Source: Rhynchopus euleeides (Eukaryota; Euglenozoa; Diplonemea; Diplonemida; Diplonemidae). Taken from it: 64,000 nt of DNA. A program made the position numbers and the translations under genes. Below are positions 50,407-61,274 of this stretch, in pieces. Position 1 is the first letter of the stretch; every line of letters starts with the position of its first letter. The DNA is taken from NCBI GenBank assembly GCA_963210315.1, contig OY723312.1, forward strand, positions 1,116,001-1,180,000. The letters run 5' to 3'. A model generated the notes under the pieces. That model was not told the origin of the DNA, searched no databases, and was given only the letters and a program-made list of their open reading frames with translations.

Positions 50407-53400
50407 CTACTTAACTACGCGGGCCCGCGGCCCGGTAGACTCCCCTTGTTTGAGAGAGGAGCTGCTCTGGTGGGGTGAGGGAAGTGACACAGGAGGAGGA
50501 GGAGGCGCAGGCGCCACACGGTCTGTAGCGCCCGGTGACGCGCTACGTGAGGAAGGAGGATTAAGGTAGGCCCGGAAGCCTGTAGGCGCGTGCGGTGACC
50601 GCGCACGGGCGGAGGAGGAAGAGGCACCAGAACGGGGCCTTTGGGGAAGGGCTGCGTCAACGGACACGCCGTCGGGAGGGGAGGTAGTAGGAGAAGGTGG
50701 GTCCGGATCAGCGGCGCCCACGTCAACGTCAGCGTTAGCGGTGGGGATCACGTGGTCGACCCTAGGCCTTTGGGCAGGCAGTGCCGGGGTGGAACCGGTA
50801 TGCGCCTCTAAGGCGGTGCGCTTCAGCTGCGCCACGGCGGGGATGGATGGCCTGACGCCGTCGGGTGAGAGCCTCCTACGAGGCTGCATCAGGTGGCGGT
50901 GGGGTGAGCCCGGGGAGCACACGGTATGGGCCAGCCTCTTCAGGATAACTGGAGGGGTGGCGGGCTCGGGAGTAGCGGGACACGGGGTCGCTTCAGGGGA
51001 GGGCTGAGGCGCAGGCACACGGGGTGGCGTGGTGGAGGGAAGATCCCCCACGGTAGGCGCAGTCGCCTCTGGGAAGGGCGGGGTTGGCGGCACATGGGGC
51101 GGCGGGGTGGGGGCGTCTGCCTCCACAGGCGTCGCAGGGGCGGGAGGGGCGTGGTGGCCCTTCTTGCAGCAAGCGGTGGGGCGTCTGTCATCCATCTCAG
51201 GCAGAGAGGCGCAGACCCCGCAGGGGGGCAGGTCATGGTCGCGGCAGCCGTGGTGGCCACGCTTGCAGCACATGTTGGAGGAGCTGCAGGTGCCGCAGCG
51301 GAGCAGCCGGTGCGTGCTGCAGAACTGCACGGGCAGTCCGTCATCCTGGCGGTGGTGGGCCCGGCAGCAGTCTTCCATTCGCAGGGTTCGGTTGTGCCCC
51401 GCCGCGTCGCAGTCATGGCACTTGGGCTTGGAGTGGGCCCTGCAGACGTTGCGAGCCAGCACCTCCGAACGGGGGGCATAGCGCTCAGCGCCGCACGGCG
51501 CCGACCTCGGGCTGACCGTGTCGAGGGGGTCACGGGTGGGGGCTACGGGAGTAGGGTCCCACTGTTCGCTTCGCGTGTCCCGGTCGGGCACCTCGGTATA
51601 CGACGGGGTAAGGTCCAGGCCCCACGACTTGCTCGAGGCCCAGTGGATCGCGCGGGGAATCTGCTCGATCAGGATACGGGTGGTGAGCCCGTGGCAGGCA
51701 AAGCGGGGGCGCGGCTCAAGACCGCCCCAGACTTCCTTCACCCCCACCGCGCGGAGGCAGTAGACACGCGAGACAAACGCGCCAGGCAGGGGCGCGCGGA
51801 GGTTAACTGCTTCACACTGGGAGACAAGGTATTTCAACATCTGCCCCATCATGCGTCCACGCATGTTGAGTGGGGCGGGCTGGGTTCCTGCCGGGGCGCC
51901 AGTAGCGATCGGGCAGACGTCGAGCCCGGAGAAGACCTCGAAGTCGATGGCGAGCTCGCAGAAGGAGACGGACCCCTCCCTCGTCCAGGTGAGACGACCG
52001 AGCCAGGCCCGCAGGGCACGCATGATGCACTCTCCGTGAGTCCAGCGGGGTGGGTTGTCCGGCAGTGAGGCCAGGTCGGACTGATGGGGCGCAGCGGGTC
52101 GCGCTAGCGCTGCGTCCCACGCGCAAACAGTTGGGGATACCCCGAGGCGCTCACGTTCCAGCACATCTCTGCGGGCGACTATCGTGCTCATTAGGTGGTG
52201 CAGGTCCTTCGCCCGCACCGTACCGGATAGGGGTTTCGGTATGATGCCCCAGTTGGCTAGGCAGGGCGGCCATGAGAGGCGCTCCTCACAGAGACCCGCG
52301 TACCGCTCCCGGGCACGGACGTCGTTGTGGGCAGGGCATTCCCAGAAGAGATGCGTGACGGTTTCGGGGGAGCCCGTATCGCAATTCCGGCAGAGGCGGT
52401 CGCTACCCGGCTCCGGCTGTGTTGCTGTGAGGGGTAGGGGCACCTCACCCGAGTCGTCGAGGACATCGAACTCGGACGGGGCTGAGCTCGACGAGTCGTC
52501 GTCATCATCGGTGTCACCGGCAGCGTCGCCGTCCGCGGGTGCTGTGGCGTGGTCGGCAGCGGTCACAGGAGGTGGAGTAGGAGCGGTCGAGCGCTCGGCC
52601 TCCGGCCCGTCAGGCGCGGAGTCCGTCGCAGCCCCAAGCTTATTGCGTCCCCAGCGGTCTGCCAGGAACACGCCCCCAACAATAATGCAGCGCATCGCAG
52701 CGGCGAGCACAGGATCCCCACATGATTGCCAGAAGTCGTTTGTCAGCACGGTGTCAACGCCGTCCTCCACACCGCCGAAGGAGGGTCTGGAGATAGCAAG
52801 CCTTCGCCAGATGTTGTGACGCAGCGCCTCGCGTAGCACATGGTTCCGTGCCGCCACTTCGAGTGAAAGCAGTGGTTCGGAACCTCCTGGAGCAGATATG
52901 AGGGAAACATCATCGCCGCAGGTGAGGGAGGCCGGCGGCAGTCCTTTTTTGAGCGCAAGCCCGATAGGCCCGAGGGGGACGTCGATGCGTGTTTTTTGCG
53001 CATACATGGCCCGAATGCGGTTGAATCGCGGGATCAATTCTGGTAGGCGGCGGCAGGAGTCTAGAAGTAGGAGCAGCATGCGATACGGCACTATGATTCC
53101 TGGGTGAAGGAGGTGTCCCTTCGAGGCAATGGAGAGGGCCGCTGCGGTGCTGCGGGAGGGATGGCGGTCACCGTATAGGCAGTTTGAGGCTCGGGTCTCT
53201 AGGTCGCGGAGGACCCGGTGGTCAATGGGCGCATACCAGCCACCGAAGATCGCTCGGGGCATGACTGCGCCAGCAATCAGGCCGTGTCGCTGCTCAAAGG
53301 TCGCAGGCGAGCTGCCCAGGCGGCGTAAGGGGGCATGCGCTTTACTCGCCCGTCCGTCGTCGCCGCGGTCTATGAACGCTGGTGACACACAGACGCGCAC

Positions 53401-56040
53401 GCCTAGTGCAGGTGAGGCGGTTTTGGTGGGGAAGGTGGCCCCATTTACAGCGATGGTGCCGACATATCGAGGGCGTGCGCCAGAGGAGGGGTCCACGCGA
53501 TGCACGCCCATGGCAATGGTCTTCTTTTCGTTTAGGCGCATTCCCGTTATTGCGCAGAACTCGCCCGTGATGTCCGCGCCACGTTGTGTCAGCGCCTCAG
53601 AGACACGCGAGATGATAGTGGCGTCATCCGCGTACGATATGCTGAGGGCCCCCCCGCTCTCTTCCTGGATCGCTTTCACCAGGACGGAGAGCAGCGCGTT
53701 GATGAGGACGACCGACAATGGGCAGCCCTGAAGAATTCCGTTCGTCACATCGAACTCCCCCCCCACTCCGAGTGGGGTCTTGAAGCGACGGCGGAGGCGC
53801 GAGTACATCGCTTCCAGCGGCCGGAGGATGCGCTCGTGCAGCCCCATTGCACGCGCCAGCTCCAGGACTAAGCGCTGGGGTACCCTGTCGAAACATTTCG
53901 AGAAGTCGAGCGCCAGGAGGTAGATCGAGGTGTCCGTGTCCAGGAGCGTTTCCTCAATCTGGGTCGTGAGGTCCATCAGCGCGTCGTCGGCGCGGTGGCC
54001 GGGGCGGAAGCCGTGTTGAGAGGGGTCAATCCAGCCCTCCTGCCATACGACAACATCCTGCAGACGGCGGCAGGCCCATATGCGGTACACCAGGCTCGTG
54101 ACCGTGATGGGCCGAAGTCCGAGCGGGTCGCCAGCGTATTCGCCCTTGGGGATGAGCGTCACCAGTGCGGTTCTCAGCGCCTCGGGCCAAGAGCCGGTAC
54201 GCTCGATGCTGTTGAAGAGGGCTGCAAACCCATCCATTAGCCCCACCGGCAGAAGTGCAACCTCTTCCAGTCTCCAGCCGTCGACGCCGCAGGTGCCCGA
54301 CTTGGACTTCGCTAGCTTCATCTGTGCCAGCGCGATGAGGTCTGACCCCGTGATGTCGGATATAGTCATCGGAGTGTGGTGTACGTATTTCCCGAAGCGC
54401 TCCATGAACGGCGCAAATTCGGGTTCCCCAACGCGATCAGGGTACAGCCGCAGGATGCTGTCCCAGGCTCCTTGCAGGATGCTGTCCATCTCAGCGAGGT
54501 TGGCGGTGAAGGTCCCGTCCGGTCGCCGCACCGTGTCGGCAGTGCTGGGCGTCTCTCCCTTCAGCATCGCCACGACACTCTTCGCATCCTCACGGCAACG
54601 TCTCCGGAAGTCGTCGCGGAGCAGGCCTCGGCGCTGGTGCACCACCTCAGAGAGAATCCGTCGGCACTCCGCGCGCGTCCCGTGGAGGAGGCGTTGGAGC
54701 ACCGCAAGGGGCGGGGTACCGTCGCGCCGGCCGCCAGCCGGCACATCCTGGTTGGTGGGCAGCTCACATACCAGTGTTCTGCACTTCTCCCAGCAGCGTG
54801 AAACATCGTATAGCAGCAGGCCGTTGCCAAGACGCATGCGGGCGCCCACCAACTCCTCTAGGCGTCGGATGGCAGCGCGCAGTTTCAGCTCACGGCAGGA
54901 CGCGGCTCCCAGCCCATCCGGTGCCTGTGATTCCCTCGCACACAGGCGGACCTTCCGTGGCTCGCGTACATCCCCACGGCCGATGTAGGCGCGGGAGGCA
55001 CCAGCTGAAAGTCCCGCCAATTGCACGAGGTAGGTCTCGCACGCTTCGCAGAGCAGTTTCCAGGCATTGTCAAGGTCGCCCCGCCGCAGGGCTCCCTCGA
55101 ACCCCGAGAGGGATGGAGTAGGAGGGGGCGCGGTGGTATCCCCGGGGGGGGCCCGAGGAACGCGGATTTGCTTGGGGACCCTGTATTTGAGGCACGTCTG
55201 GTCGAAGACCTGAACGTCGAGAGTCATCGTCACGCAGAGGTGGTTCGGCACTCCCACGTCCCGAACATCGCACGCCGTAAGGGCCTGCGCTGCGATCGGG
55301 TTCAGCAGCGCGTAGTCGATACGTGTCCCCTCGCATGTAGTGGAGGTGAAGGTTGAAGGGGGCGTGGTGCCGGTGGCCTGTGCGGCCAGTGCCGCAGCAT
55401 CGGCCCAGTAGTTGTCCAGTGCATGTGCGAGGGTGGGCGACGCATCCCTGTCGGTGTTGAGGTCGCCCATCACCACTACCGGCACGTCGCCCAAGCATCT
55501 GCCGTAGTCTAGCAGCACCGCATGCAGGAGTCGCTCCCGTTCGGCGAAGGTTTTCCCAGACTTGCGCCGCTTCTGACCCGACGGGGCGTACACGCATAGG
55601 ACGTGCAGGAAGGAGCTACCATCTCCGATTGCCACCTTTGCGTGTACAAAACGGCCATCGCTTGCAAAACGTTCCAGTGTCGTGGGGGTGGAGAGGCGCA
55701 CGAGCGGGGCGGGCTTCCGCGCAAGGATGCCGACTCCGCCTTTGGTGCCTTTCACAAGGTTGCCTTTAACGCCGTCGCGGGGTGCACCCCAAGCCGTGGA
55801 CCATATCCGCTCCTGGGAAAGGTGCGTCGATACCTCTTCCTGCATGTGCTTGGTCAGGGCAGTTTCTTGTAGACAGACGATGTCGGCAGGGATCAGCGTG
55901 ATCTTCTCGAGGTGAGGAAGCAGCGCCGTCACATTCACGGAAGCCAGGGTGATAGCGGGGCCTGGGTTCGTCTCGATGTCCCCGTGCGTGGGGAGGCGCA
56001 GATACGCAGCATCTGCGAGTCGCTTATCCCGGGTGGGAAG
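50407..56040 (-). CDS. LINE ORF2: 2A-like leader, APE endonuclease, reverse transcriptase, Cys/His clusters
   Basis: An open frame of 1,877 codons after the UGA of ORF1, ending at TAG 50407-50409. It has no ATG before the endonuclease: GTG 55936-55938 is start-like, and the first ATG is about 30 codons further. Counting from that GTG: endonuclease 1-235 (VNVTAL, CLQET, GDLNTD, RIDYALLN, PNHLCVT); RT about 510-800 (GVDGW, LIPKG, HGFRPGH, LDFSKCFDRVP, NGILQGCPLS, YADD at 769-772); a CRNCDTGSPETVTHLFWECP finger near 1180; a long Cys/His-rich region after 1480 (CRAHSKPKCHDCDAAGHNR, CCKRGHHGCRDHDLPPCGVC); and a Pro-rich C-terminus. All catalytic motifs are present. The frame begins 20 codons before DIETNPGP, so translation through ORF1 and 2A release is the likely design. 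Confidence 0.9.
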   Translation of the reverse strand, partial: LPTRDKRLADAAYLRLPTHGDIETNPGPAITLASVNVTALLPHLEKITLIPADIVCLQETALTKHMQEEVSTHLSQERIWSTAWGAPRDGVKGNLVKGTKGGVGILARKPAPLVRLSTPTTLERFASDGRFVHAKVAIGDGSSFLHVLCVYAPSGQKRRKSGKTFAERERLLHAVLLDYGRCLGDVPVVVMGDLNTDRDASPTLAHALDNYWADAAALAAQATGTTPPSTFTSTTCEGTRIDYALLNPIAAQALTACDVRDVGVPNHLCVTMTLDVQVFDQTCLKYRVPKQIRVPRAPPGDTTAPPPTPSLSGFEGALRRGDLDNAWKLLCEACETYLVQLAGLSAGASRAYIGRGDVREPRKVRLCARESQAPDGLGAASCRELKLRAAIRRLEELVGARMRLGNGLLLYDVSRCWEKCRTLVCELPTNQDVPAGGRRDGTPPLAVLQRLLHGTRAECRRILSEVVHQRRGLLRDDFRRRCREDAKSVVAMLKGETPSTADTVRRPDGTFTANLAEMDSILQGAWDSILRLYPDRVGEPEFAPFMERFGKYVHHTPMTISDITGSDLIALAQMKLAKSKSGTCGVDGWRLEEVALLPVGLMDGFAALFNSIERTGSWPEALRTALVTLIPKGEYAGDPLGLRPITVTSLVYRIWACRRLQDVVVWQEGWIDPSQHGFRPGHRADDALMDLTTQIEETLLDTDTSIYLLALDFSKCFDRVPQRLVLELARAMGLHERILRPLEAMYSRLRRRFKTPLGVGGEFDVTNGILQGCPLSVVLINALLSVLVKAIQEESGGALSISYADDATIISRVSEALTQRGADITGEFCAITGMRLNEKKTIAMGVHRVDPSSGARPRYVGTIAVNGATFPTKTASPALGVRVCVSPAFIDRGDDGRASKAHAPLRRLGSSPATFEQRHGLIAGAVMPRAIFGGWYAPIDHRVLRDLETRASNCLYGDRHPSRSTAAALSIASKGHLLHPGIIVPYRMLLLLLDSCRRLPELIPRFNRIRAMYAQKTRIDVPLGPIGLALKKGLPPASLTCGDDVSLISAPGGSEPLLSLEVAARNHVLREALRHNIWRRLAISRPSFGGVEDGVDTVLTNDFWQSCGDPVLAAAMRCIIVGGVFLADRWGRNKLGAATDSAPDGPEAERSTAPTPPPVTAADHATAPADGDAAGDTDDDDDSSSSAPSEFDVLDDSGEVPLPLTATQPEPGSDRLCRNCDTGSPETVTHLFWECPAHNDVRARERYAGLCEERLSWPPCLANWGIIPKPLSGTVRAKDLHHLMSTIVARRDVLERERLGVSPTVCAWDAALARPAAPHQSDLASLPDNPPRWTHGECIMRALRAWLGRLTWTREGSVSFCELAIDFEVFSGLDVCPIATGAPAGTQPAPLNMRGRMMGQMLKYLVSQCEAVNLRAPLPGAFVSRVYCLRAVGVKEVWGGLEPRPRFACHGLTTRILIEQIPRAIHWASSKSWGLDLTPSYTEVPDRDTRSEQWDPTPVAPTRDPLDTVSPRSAPCGAERYAPRSEVLARNVCRAHSKPKCHDCDAAGHNRTLRMEDCCRAHHRQDDGLPVQFCSTHRLLRCGTCSSSNMCCKRGHHGCRDHDLPPCGVCASLPEMDDRRPTACCKKGHHAPPAPATPVEADAPTPPPHVPPTPPFPEATAPTVGDLPSTTPPRVPAPQPSPEATPCPATPEPATPPVILKRLAHTVCSPGSPHRHLMQPRRRLSPDGVRPSIPAVAQLKRTALEAHTGSTPALPAQRPRVDHVIPTANADVDVGAADPDPPSPTTSPPDGVSVDAALPQRPRSGASSSSARARSPHAPTGFRAYLNPPSSRSASPGATDRVAPAPPPPPVSLPSPHQSSSSLKQGESTGPRARVVK
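55957..55980 (-). other. 2A-type ribosome-skipping motif DIETNPGP
   Basis: In frame with ORF2 and ORF1, preceded by YLRLPTHG. It fits the D-(V/I)-E-x-N-P-G-P consensus that releases the chain between Gly and Pro. Such motifs are known at the N-terminus of APE-type LINEs in trypanosomes and some animals. Confidence 0.85.
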
Positions 56041-56295
56041 TCACTTGTGCAGGTTTGCACAGCTCGCGCATGCCACCTGATTGCATCCCTCGCAGCTTTT
56101 CAGCGTGTACTGCCTGCCCACGACCGCTTCGCACAGCTGGCAGCGGGTGTTCATTGTGGCCTTGTACCCGACGCCCCATTGGTGAATGTGGATGCTCACA
56201 TTCCTCTTGCGGATCGGGGAGACGTAGTCCATCGCGTCGGACACCGCAGAGCTGATGCGCTCCCCCCAGCCCTTCGACGAAGGCTGCCCCAGCAT
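56041..56295 (-). CDS. LINE ORF1: small zinc-finger protein, 84 residues
   Basis: ATG 56293-56295 (MLGQPSSKGWGERISSAVSD) to TGA 56041-56043. The frame is open upstream (acidic, EVSGGDGAEEEDDIDE) to the CT tract, so the 5' end may be cut. It contains CQLCEAVVGRQYTLKSCEGC and CASCANLH, spacing C-x2-C-x13-C-x2-C-x4-C-x2-C-x2-H, a treble-clef/RING-like zinc site suited to RNA or protein binding. The stop UGA followed by C is in frame with ORF2. Either it is read through at some rate or it is a recent change. Confidence 0.7.
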   Translation of the reverse strand: MLGQPSSKGWGERISSAVSDAMDYVSPIRKRNVSIHIHQWGVGYKATMNTRCQLCEAVVGRQYTLKSCEGCNQVACASCANLHK

Positions 56296-56343
56296 CTCGT
56301 CGATGTCGTCCTCCTCTTCGGCCCCGTCGCCCCCGGAGACCTC

Positions 56344-56520
56344 TCTCTCTCTCTCTCTCTCTCTCCATCTCTCGTATGCTATGGAGGCCCTTCACTCTGC
56401 AGTGAGGCAAAGTGAACCACCTCACAATATCGGTTGCAGCCTGGCACACTTTTGTCACAGAGCGAAGACCCCTTGTAAGTGTGAATATACCCGTAACGAG
56501 CAGACCTGCCTGCACCCCGC
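56344..56520 (-). mobile_element. (CT)n plus older LINE 3' end, interrupted by a MITE A copy
   Basis: After the CT run, CTCTCGTATGCT and then (past the MITE A copy at 56386-56470) AGTGTGAATATACCCGTAAC and GCACCCC resemble the LINE 3' UTR (CTCTCGTATGCTTATAGTGT, GAATATCCCCGAAACG, GCACCCC). So the full-length LINE appears to sit in the (GA)n tail of an older, diverged LINE copy. Confidence 0.55.
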
Positions 56521-59069
56521 CCTTCCCCCCCCCCCCCCCCCCCCCTCTCTCTCTCTCCCCCCCCCCCCCTCTGACTGCCTGCTGCATGGGGGATTGGGGG
56601 GTGGGGGTGGGGGGGGGGGGGGGTGCGCCAGACACCAGCGGGTCTTGCCACGCCCGGGGCTTGGCTCAGCAAAAGAGGCCGCCCCCCCTGCCTCCCCCAC
56701 CTTCTCCGATTCGCATGACCCAACGACGCTTCTCCTGCTCTCTCCGGCCCCTGCCTGTGTTTGATGCCGTTATGGGGTGGGTTGCCATTTTTTCTTCACG
56801 TGCTGCAGCGGCCTTCATGGGGGGGTGGGGTGGGGGCGCTGTCTGATGCACACTGGTCTCGCGAACCCAACCATGGCCTCCGGGTGGCATGTGGGTGCGA
56901 GGGGTAACCCGCCTATCTCCCTTCTCCGGCATTTATTTATGTTTGCGTGCGTGAGTATTACCCAATACGTCGAGAGTTCTTCGCTGCAGTGCCGAAACTG
57001 GCGCGTTTCTTTGGTTTTTTTTGGTGGCATATTTCCCCCTATATTTATAGGAGAAAATACCATCATCAAAGATTGTCGAAAGCTGTCGAGTCGCGAAGTC
57101 ACCACCATCGGGCGATATAACGTTATCAAAAACGCTGTATCGCCTCTACGTATACCATCATGGCACCTGTGTGCAGCCACAACCGAATGGCTTGAGATAT
57201 AGTCCGCACACAGAGCCGGAAGGGTCACAATAGACAGAATAGCGGGAAAGGGTAGGGACTGGGTGTGTGGTTCAGACCGGTGGAGGGGAGACGTTCTGCC
57301 CCGACGTGTGCGAGAAGAAAGGCTGAGCCGCTCCCCGAGCCGAACAGATAGGGTGTGCCACACTGTGGCACACAGTTGTCTTTATCACACACAACAAGAA
57401 GCTTGTCACAGTGAAGAAGATGGCTGGCAGCGCTTTGGGTGACAAACACAATCCACCTTGCCTTGTTGCTATGACTGTGCGCACATTCACACCAACCTTC
57501 ATCAGGCAAAACACGTGAGGTTTGTTCACCCTGGTTTGGCGCACAAACAACGCCTTATCTTTTTTTTCTGGAGATTCCATTGACCTCACTGCCTCCCATG
57601 ACCCACGGCCATTTTTTGACCCTCTCTCGGCCAGGCTTAGTTCCTGGTGTCACGATTTACCGGCCTTTTCTTTCGTTTCCCCGGCCTGTCTCGGAGGGGG
57701 GTGTCGTGGTAAAATCTAAAGAAGAAAACTGTTTTGGCAAAGCGCACGCCTGGACAACCCATCCCTGCATGGAGGAGAGTCAGAAGGGTTCGTCTCCAGC
57801 CGGCGTTCTGTTCAAATTCTGCACCTGCGATCCTGCACAATGCACAGTGCGATGCTCGGAGGGCATTCCACACCGTTTTTCGGCATTTTCTCCCCTCTGT
57901 TCCTGCTTCTGTTTTCTTCTTCTCATTCCGCCGAGAAAGCAAAAGAGAAAAAAATCTATGTGGTGCTGGCAATGCACTGTGCCGCGGGGCCCTCTGGGCA
58001 ACACCGATGCATGTATCTGTGTTGCCATCCGACCCCCCCGGCCTCCGGCAGGCCATGTCAGAGGGTCGGCGTCCGGCGCGAACCTCTGCTCTGGCCATCC
58101 GCCCCCCCCCCCCCCCTCCCCTTTGGCTCAGGTGGAGGCGTGTGCCCAGGCGCTGGCATTTTATGCCGCCCCAGCACCTACACCCCCACACCACTCTCCC
58201 GCGTTGTGATGCCTAATAGGTAATTTGCCTCCTTGCAGGGGCGACCTCTGGCAGCAGAGTGTGAGTGTCAGTGTCGTGCGACAGCATTTTGGCCGCCGAC
58301 CGGCACGTGACCCCGGGCTGGAGGGCCTTGCAAGGATCGCGTGCAGCCTTGAAGGAGGGGTGTGTGTAAGGGTTCCTGAGAACGTGTGTGTGTAAGAGTT
58401 TCTGAGAACGAGCAAGGAAATGTGTTGTCAGCGCATGGGCTTATACCGTTCGCACTGCACGTGTTGCGAACCGCCCCCTCCTCCCCACCCCCCCCCCCCC
58501 CCCCCCCCCGTTGAGAGAAGGTGATGGGAGACTTGCTGTGGCTTTTCCTTTCGCTGTCGACAATCAACCCCCCCCCCCCGTTGGCGAATCCGTGGCCCTC
58601 TGGAATCCCCACCCCACCCCACCCCACCCAGGGAGTCAACAAAAGCCTTTTCAAGAAATATCTGGAAATAATAGACAACCCGATCTGTTCTCTCGGAACC
58701 TTACTGCGAGCTATTTATTTGATAAGAAAAACAACAACAACCCCCCCCCCCTTGATCCCCCCCCCCTCCCCACACACACACACACCACACCCGTCACCTC
58801 CGTCTCCTCACGTTATCAGCCGTGCTAATCGGGGCACCGCTATGATCTTTCCCCAGATATAACCCTTTGTAGTTTCACATGCGCTCATGCCGAGGAAGGG
58901 GGTTGTTTGCTGGCCTGCTTCTGCCATGACCCATCAGCAGGCCAGCATTGCTGAGGTGCGCCGAAGCAGGCGCCCCTCAGCCTCCACCAGCCACACGCCC
59001 CCTGGGCTGCGCTCCCTCCTCATGGAACTATCGGTGACGAGGGGTTTTAGAGGAGGGGCGTCTTGAGAT
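56521..59069. other. Gene-free stretch with C/G runs
   Basis: Long C runs at 56526-56544 and 58487-58509, and a G run at 56610-56622. It holds the repeat shared with 24409-24560 (57405-57555). Frames of 140-209 codons on both strands show no domain. No gene is called. Confidence 0.5.
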
Positions 59070-60091
59070 CACGGTGGGATCTTGTAAATTTTACATGTAT
59101 AACTACAAGTATATACATGTATTATACATGTATAATACTTGCATGTCAACTATTATACATGTATAATACATGTATATGCCTGAAATATACATGTAAAATA
59201 CATGTATATCAAGTAAAAATACATGTATAATACTTGCATGTCAACTATTATACATGTATCTTTACTTGATTTACATGTATTTTACATGTATATTTCATGC
59301 ATTTACATGTATTTTACATGTATAATACTTGTCATGCAAGTATTATACATGTAAAATACTTGCATGACAAGTAAAATACATGTATAATACTTGCATGACA
59401 AGTAAAATACTTGCATGCAAGTAAAATACATGTATTTTACTTGCATGCAAGTATTTTACTTGTCATGCAAGTATTTTACATGTATAATACTTGCATGACA
59501 AGTATTATACATGTAAAATACATGTAAATGCATGAAATATACATGTAAAATACATGTATATCAAGTAAAGATACATGTATAATAGTTGACATGCAAGTAT
59601 TACCGTATACGTAAATATTTTGGAACGTAAATATTATGGAACGTAAATATTTTGGAACGCTGGTGGGTTGGCGTTCCAGATTTTTTTCGTTCCATAATAT
59701 TTACAGGGCTTTCTGCGACTCGGGGACTTGGGCCAGGTGATCGGACGGCATACAGAGTCCCTGACGGGGCCTACTCGTGCACTTTTCGCGCGATTCCTGA
59801 GGCAAGCCATCCTCACCACCGAGTCCCCAACTGGCCCTGTAAATATTTTGGAACGTAAATATTATGGAACGGACCAGGCAAAAATGGGCCCGTTCCATAA
59901 TATTTACGTTCCATAATATTTACGTATACGGTATACATGTATTTTTACTTGATATACATGTATTTTACATGTATATTTCAGGCATATACATGTATTATAC
60001 ATGTATAATAGTTGACATGCAAGTATTATACATGTATTATACATGTATATACTTGTAGTTATACATGTAAAATTTACAAGATCCCACCGTG
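59070..60091. mobile_element. PAL692 copy 5, with nested MITE D
   Basis: Complete ends CACGGTGGGATC and GATCCCACCGTG, flanked by AT on both sides as for copy 1. Minus the insert and its TA, it is 691 bp. Confidence 0.9.
59603..59931. mobile_element. MITE family D, 329 bp, nested in PAL692 copy 5
   Basis: The ends are CCGTATACGTAAATATT and the complement AATATTTACGTATACGG. TA flanks both sides, while other PAL692 copies read GCAAGTATTATACATG with one TA at this point, so ends and duplication are exact. The interior has AAATATT(T/A)TGGAACG repeats on each side of a ~100-bp core. Non-coding, TA-targeting. Confidence 0.9.
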
Positions 60092-60175
60092 ATGATTTAC
60101 CCCCCCCCCCCCCGGACACATCCTTACTACTAACACGAAGCTAACGAAGGGGGGGGCAAACAAAATGTCCCCGAT

Positions 60176-60283
60176 GGGGGTCTTCGCTACGGGGTGGTCG
60201 TCAGGGCATTTTGGTGCATTTCCTGTTGAGTTAGCTGAAAACTCACGAAGATTGACGAAGAATAACGACCAGCGAAGACCCCC
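60176..60283. mobile_element. MITE family B, copy 2 (inverted relative to copy 1)
   Basis: GGGGGTCTTCGCTACGG to CAGCGAAGACCCCC. Its interior matches 24302-24408 in reverse complement at about 90%. Confidence 0.8.
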
Positions 60284-61274
60284 CAATGTCATTATATGTG
60301 TGGGGGCTGGGCGTTGGGACCACCCCACCCACCCCTGCCTTATGCAAAAAAAAACTGGAACTGGTGATGTTTAACCTGGTGTGCATTGTGCAGGCCGCAT
60401 TTGGATTTCGGAGGAGGAGGAGCCAAGGGGACAGCTCACGTGCTCTGTGTGTGTGTTGCATGTGCAGAGAGGAGGGGGGTGGAGGTGATAATGATCCCCT
60501 CCCCTTAACGCAGCTCACCACAGCACCAGCACCAGCAACACCCCCCCCCCCCTCCCCCCTCCATCCACAGCCCCGGGATCTGAACACGATTATCTGCCTC
60601 TGAATCATGCAGAGAGGCACGGCCCTGCCTGCGGATTGCATGTTGTTTCTGCCACGCTGAGATGCGGCAGCTGTCGGGTGTGGTAATAATCAATGGGACA
60701 TATCGGGGGGGGGGGGGGGGGGCAACTCGCGCCAGCGCCTTGCACGGCACTTCTACCAAAGCAGGTGTATGTGTGAGAGCAGGAGAGGGAGCGTGAGAGT
60801 TCGCTCTGTGGTCAACCTACACTTTTCAAAAAGATTAACGTGCGTGTGTGTAGACTGGCGTACCGCCCCAAGAGGGGGTGTGACAAAAAATATTTTTTTT
60901 CCCTTTGTGTTTTCGAGGTCCGCAAGGTCCCAAAAATCACTTTTTGGGCACATTTTTCAGAGGTCGCCAGAGGTCGCCACCCGGGAAATGCCATTTTTGG
61001 GGTTAAAAAACGGTTTTTCACCTTGCCCTCGTGAACTAGGTGGGGAAGGCGACGGTCAGACGCAAAATAAATGGAGGACCCCAAAGGAGGGTCCGCATCA
61101 GGCGGAAATCAGCAGAACCTCGCTCCAGACCACATTGTGGGCCAGGACAGGGTCGGGAAGAGCATAAAACACCAGAAAACCGGTCCAGGAGGTCTCTCTG
61201 GGGCTCAAATCCCCTGAAAAGGGGTCTGAACAGGTGGCGACCGAAGGGCGACCAATGGTGCCCACGGAGTTCCT
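60284..61274. other. Gene-free stretch
   Basis: Contains a G run at 60704-60722. A minus-strand frame enters from satellite 2 and is not a gene. The segment 61036-61270 shows a plausible but unsupported frame on either strand. Confidence 0.4.

Larger units (their letters stand above)
50349..56343 (-). mobile_element. Near full-length non-LTR retrotransposon (LINE), (CT)n-flanked
   Basis: Order on the minus strand: short acidic 5' end, zinc-finger ORF1 (56041-56295), 2A-type motif (55957-55980), endonuclease, reverse transcriptase, Cys/His clusters, Pro-rich end, ~57-bp 3' UTR, (GA)n. Both ends meet CT runs (50299-50348; 56344-56365). ORF2 is uninterrupted, and a ~99% identical truncated copy lies at 1.2-2.4 kb, so it was recently active. 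I cannot assign the clade without a tree. Confidence 0.9.
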
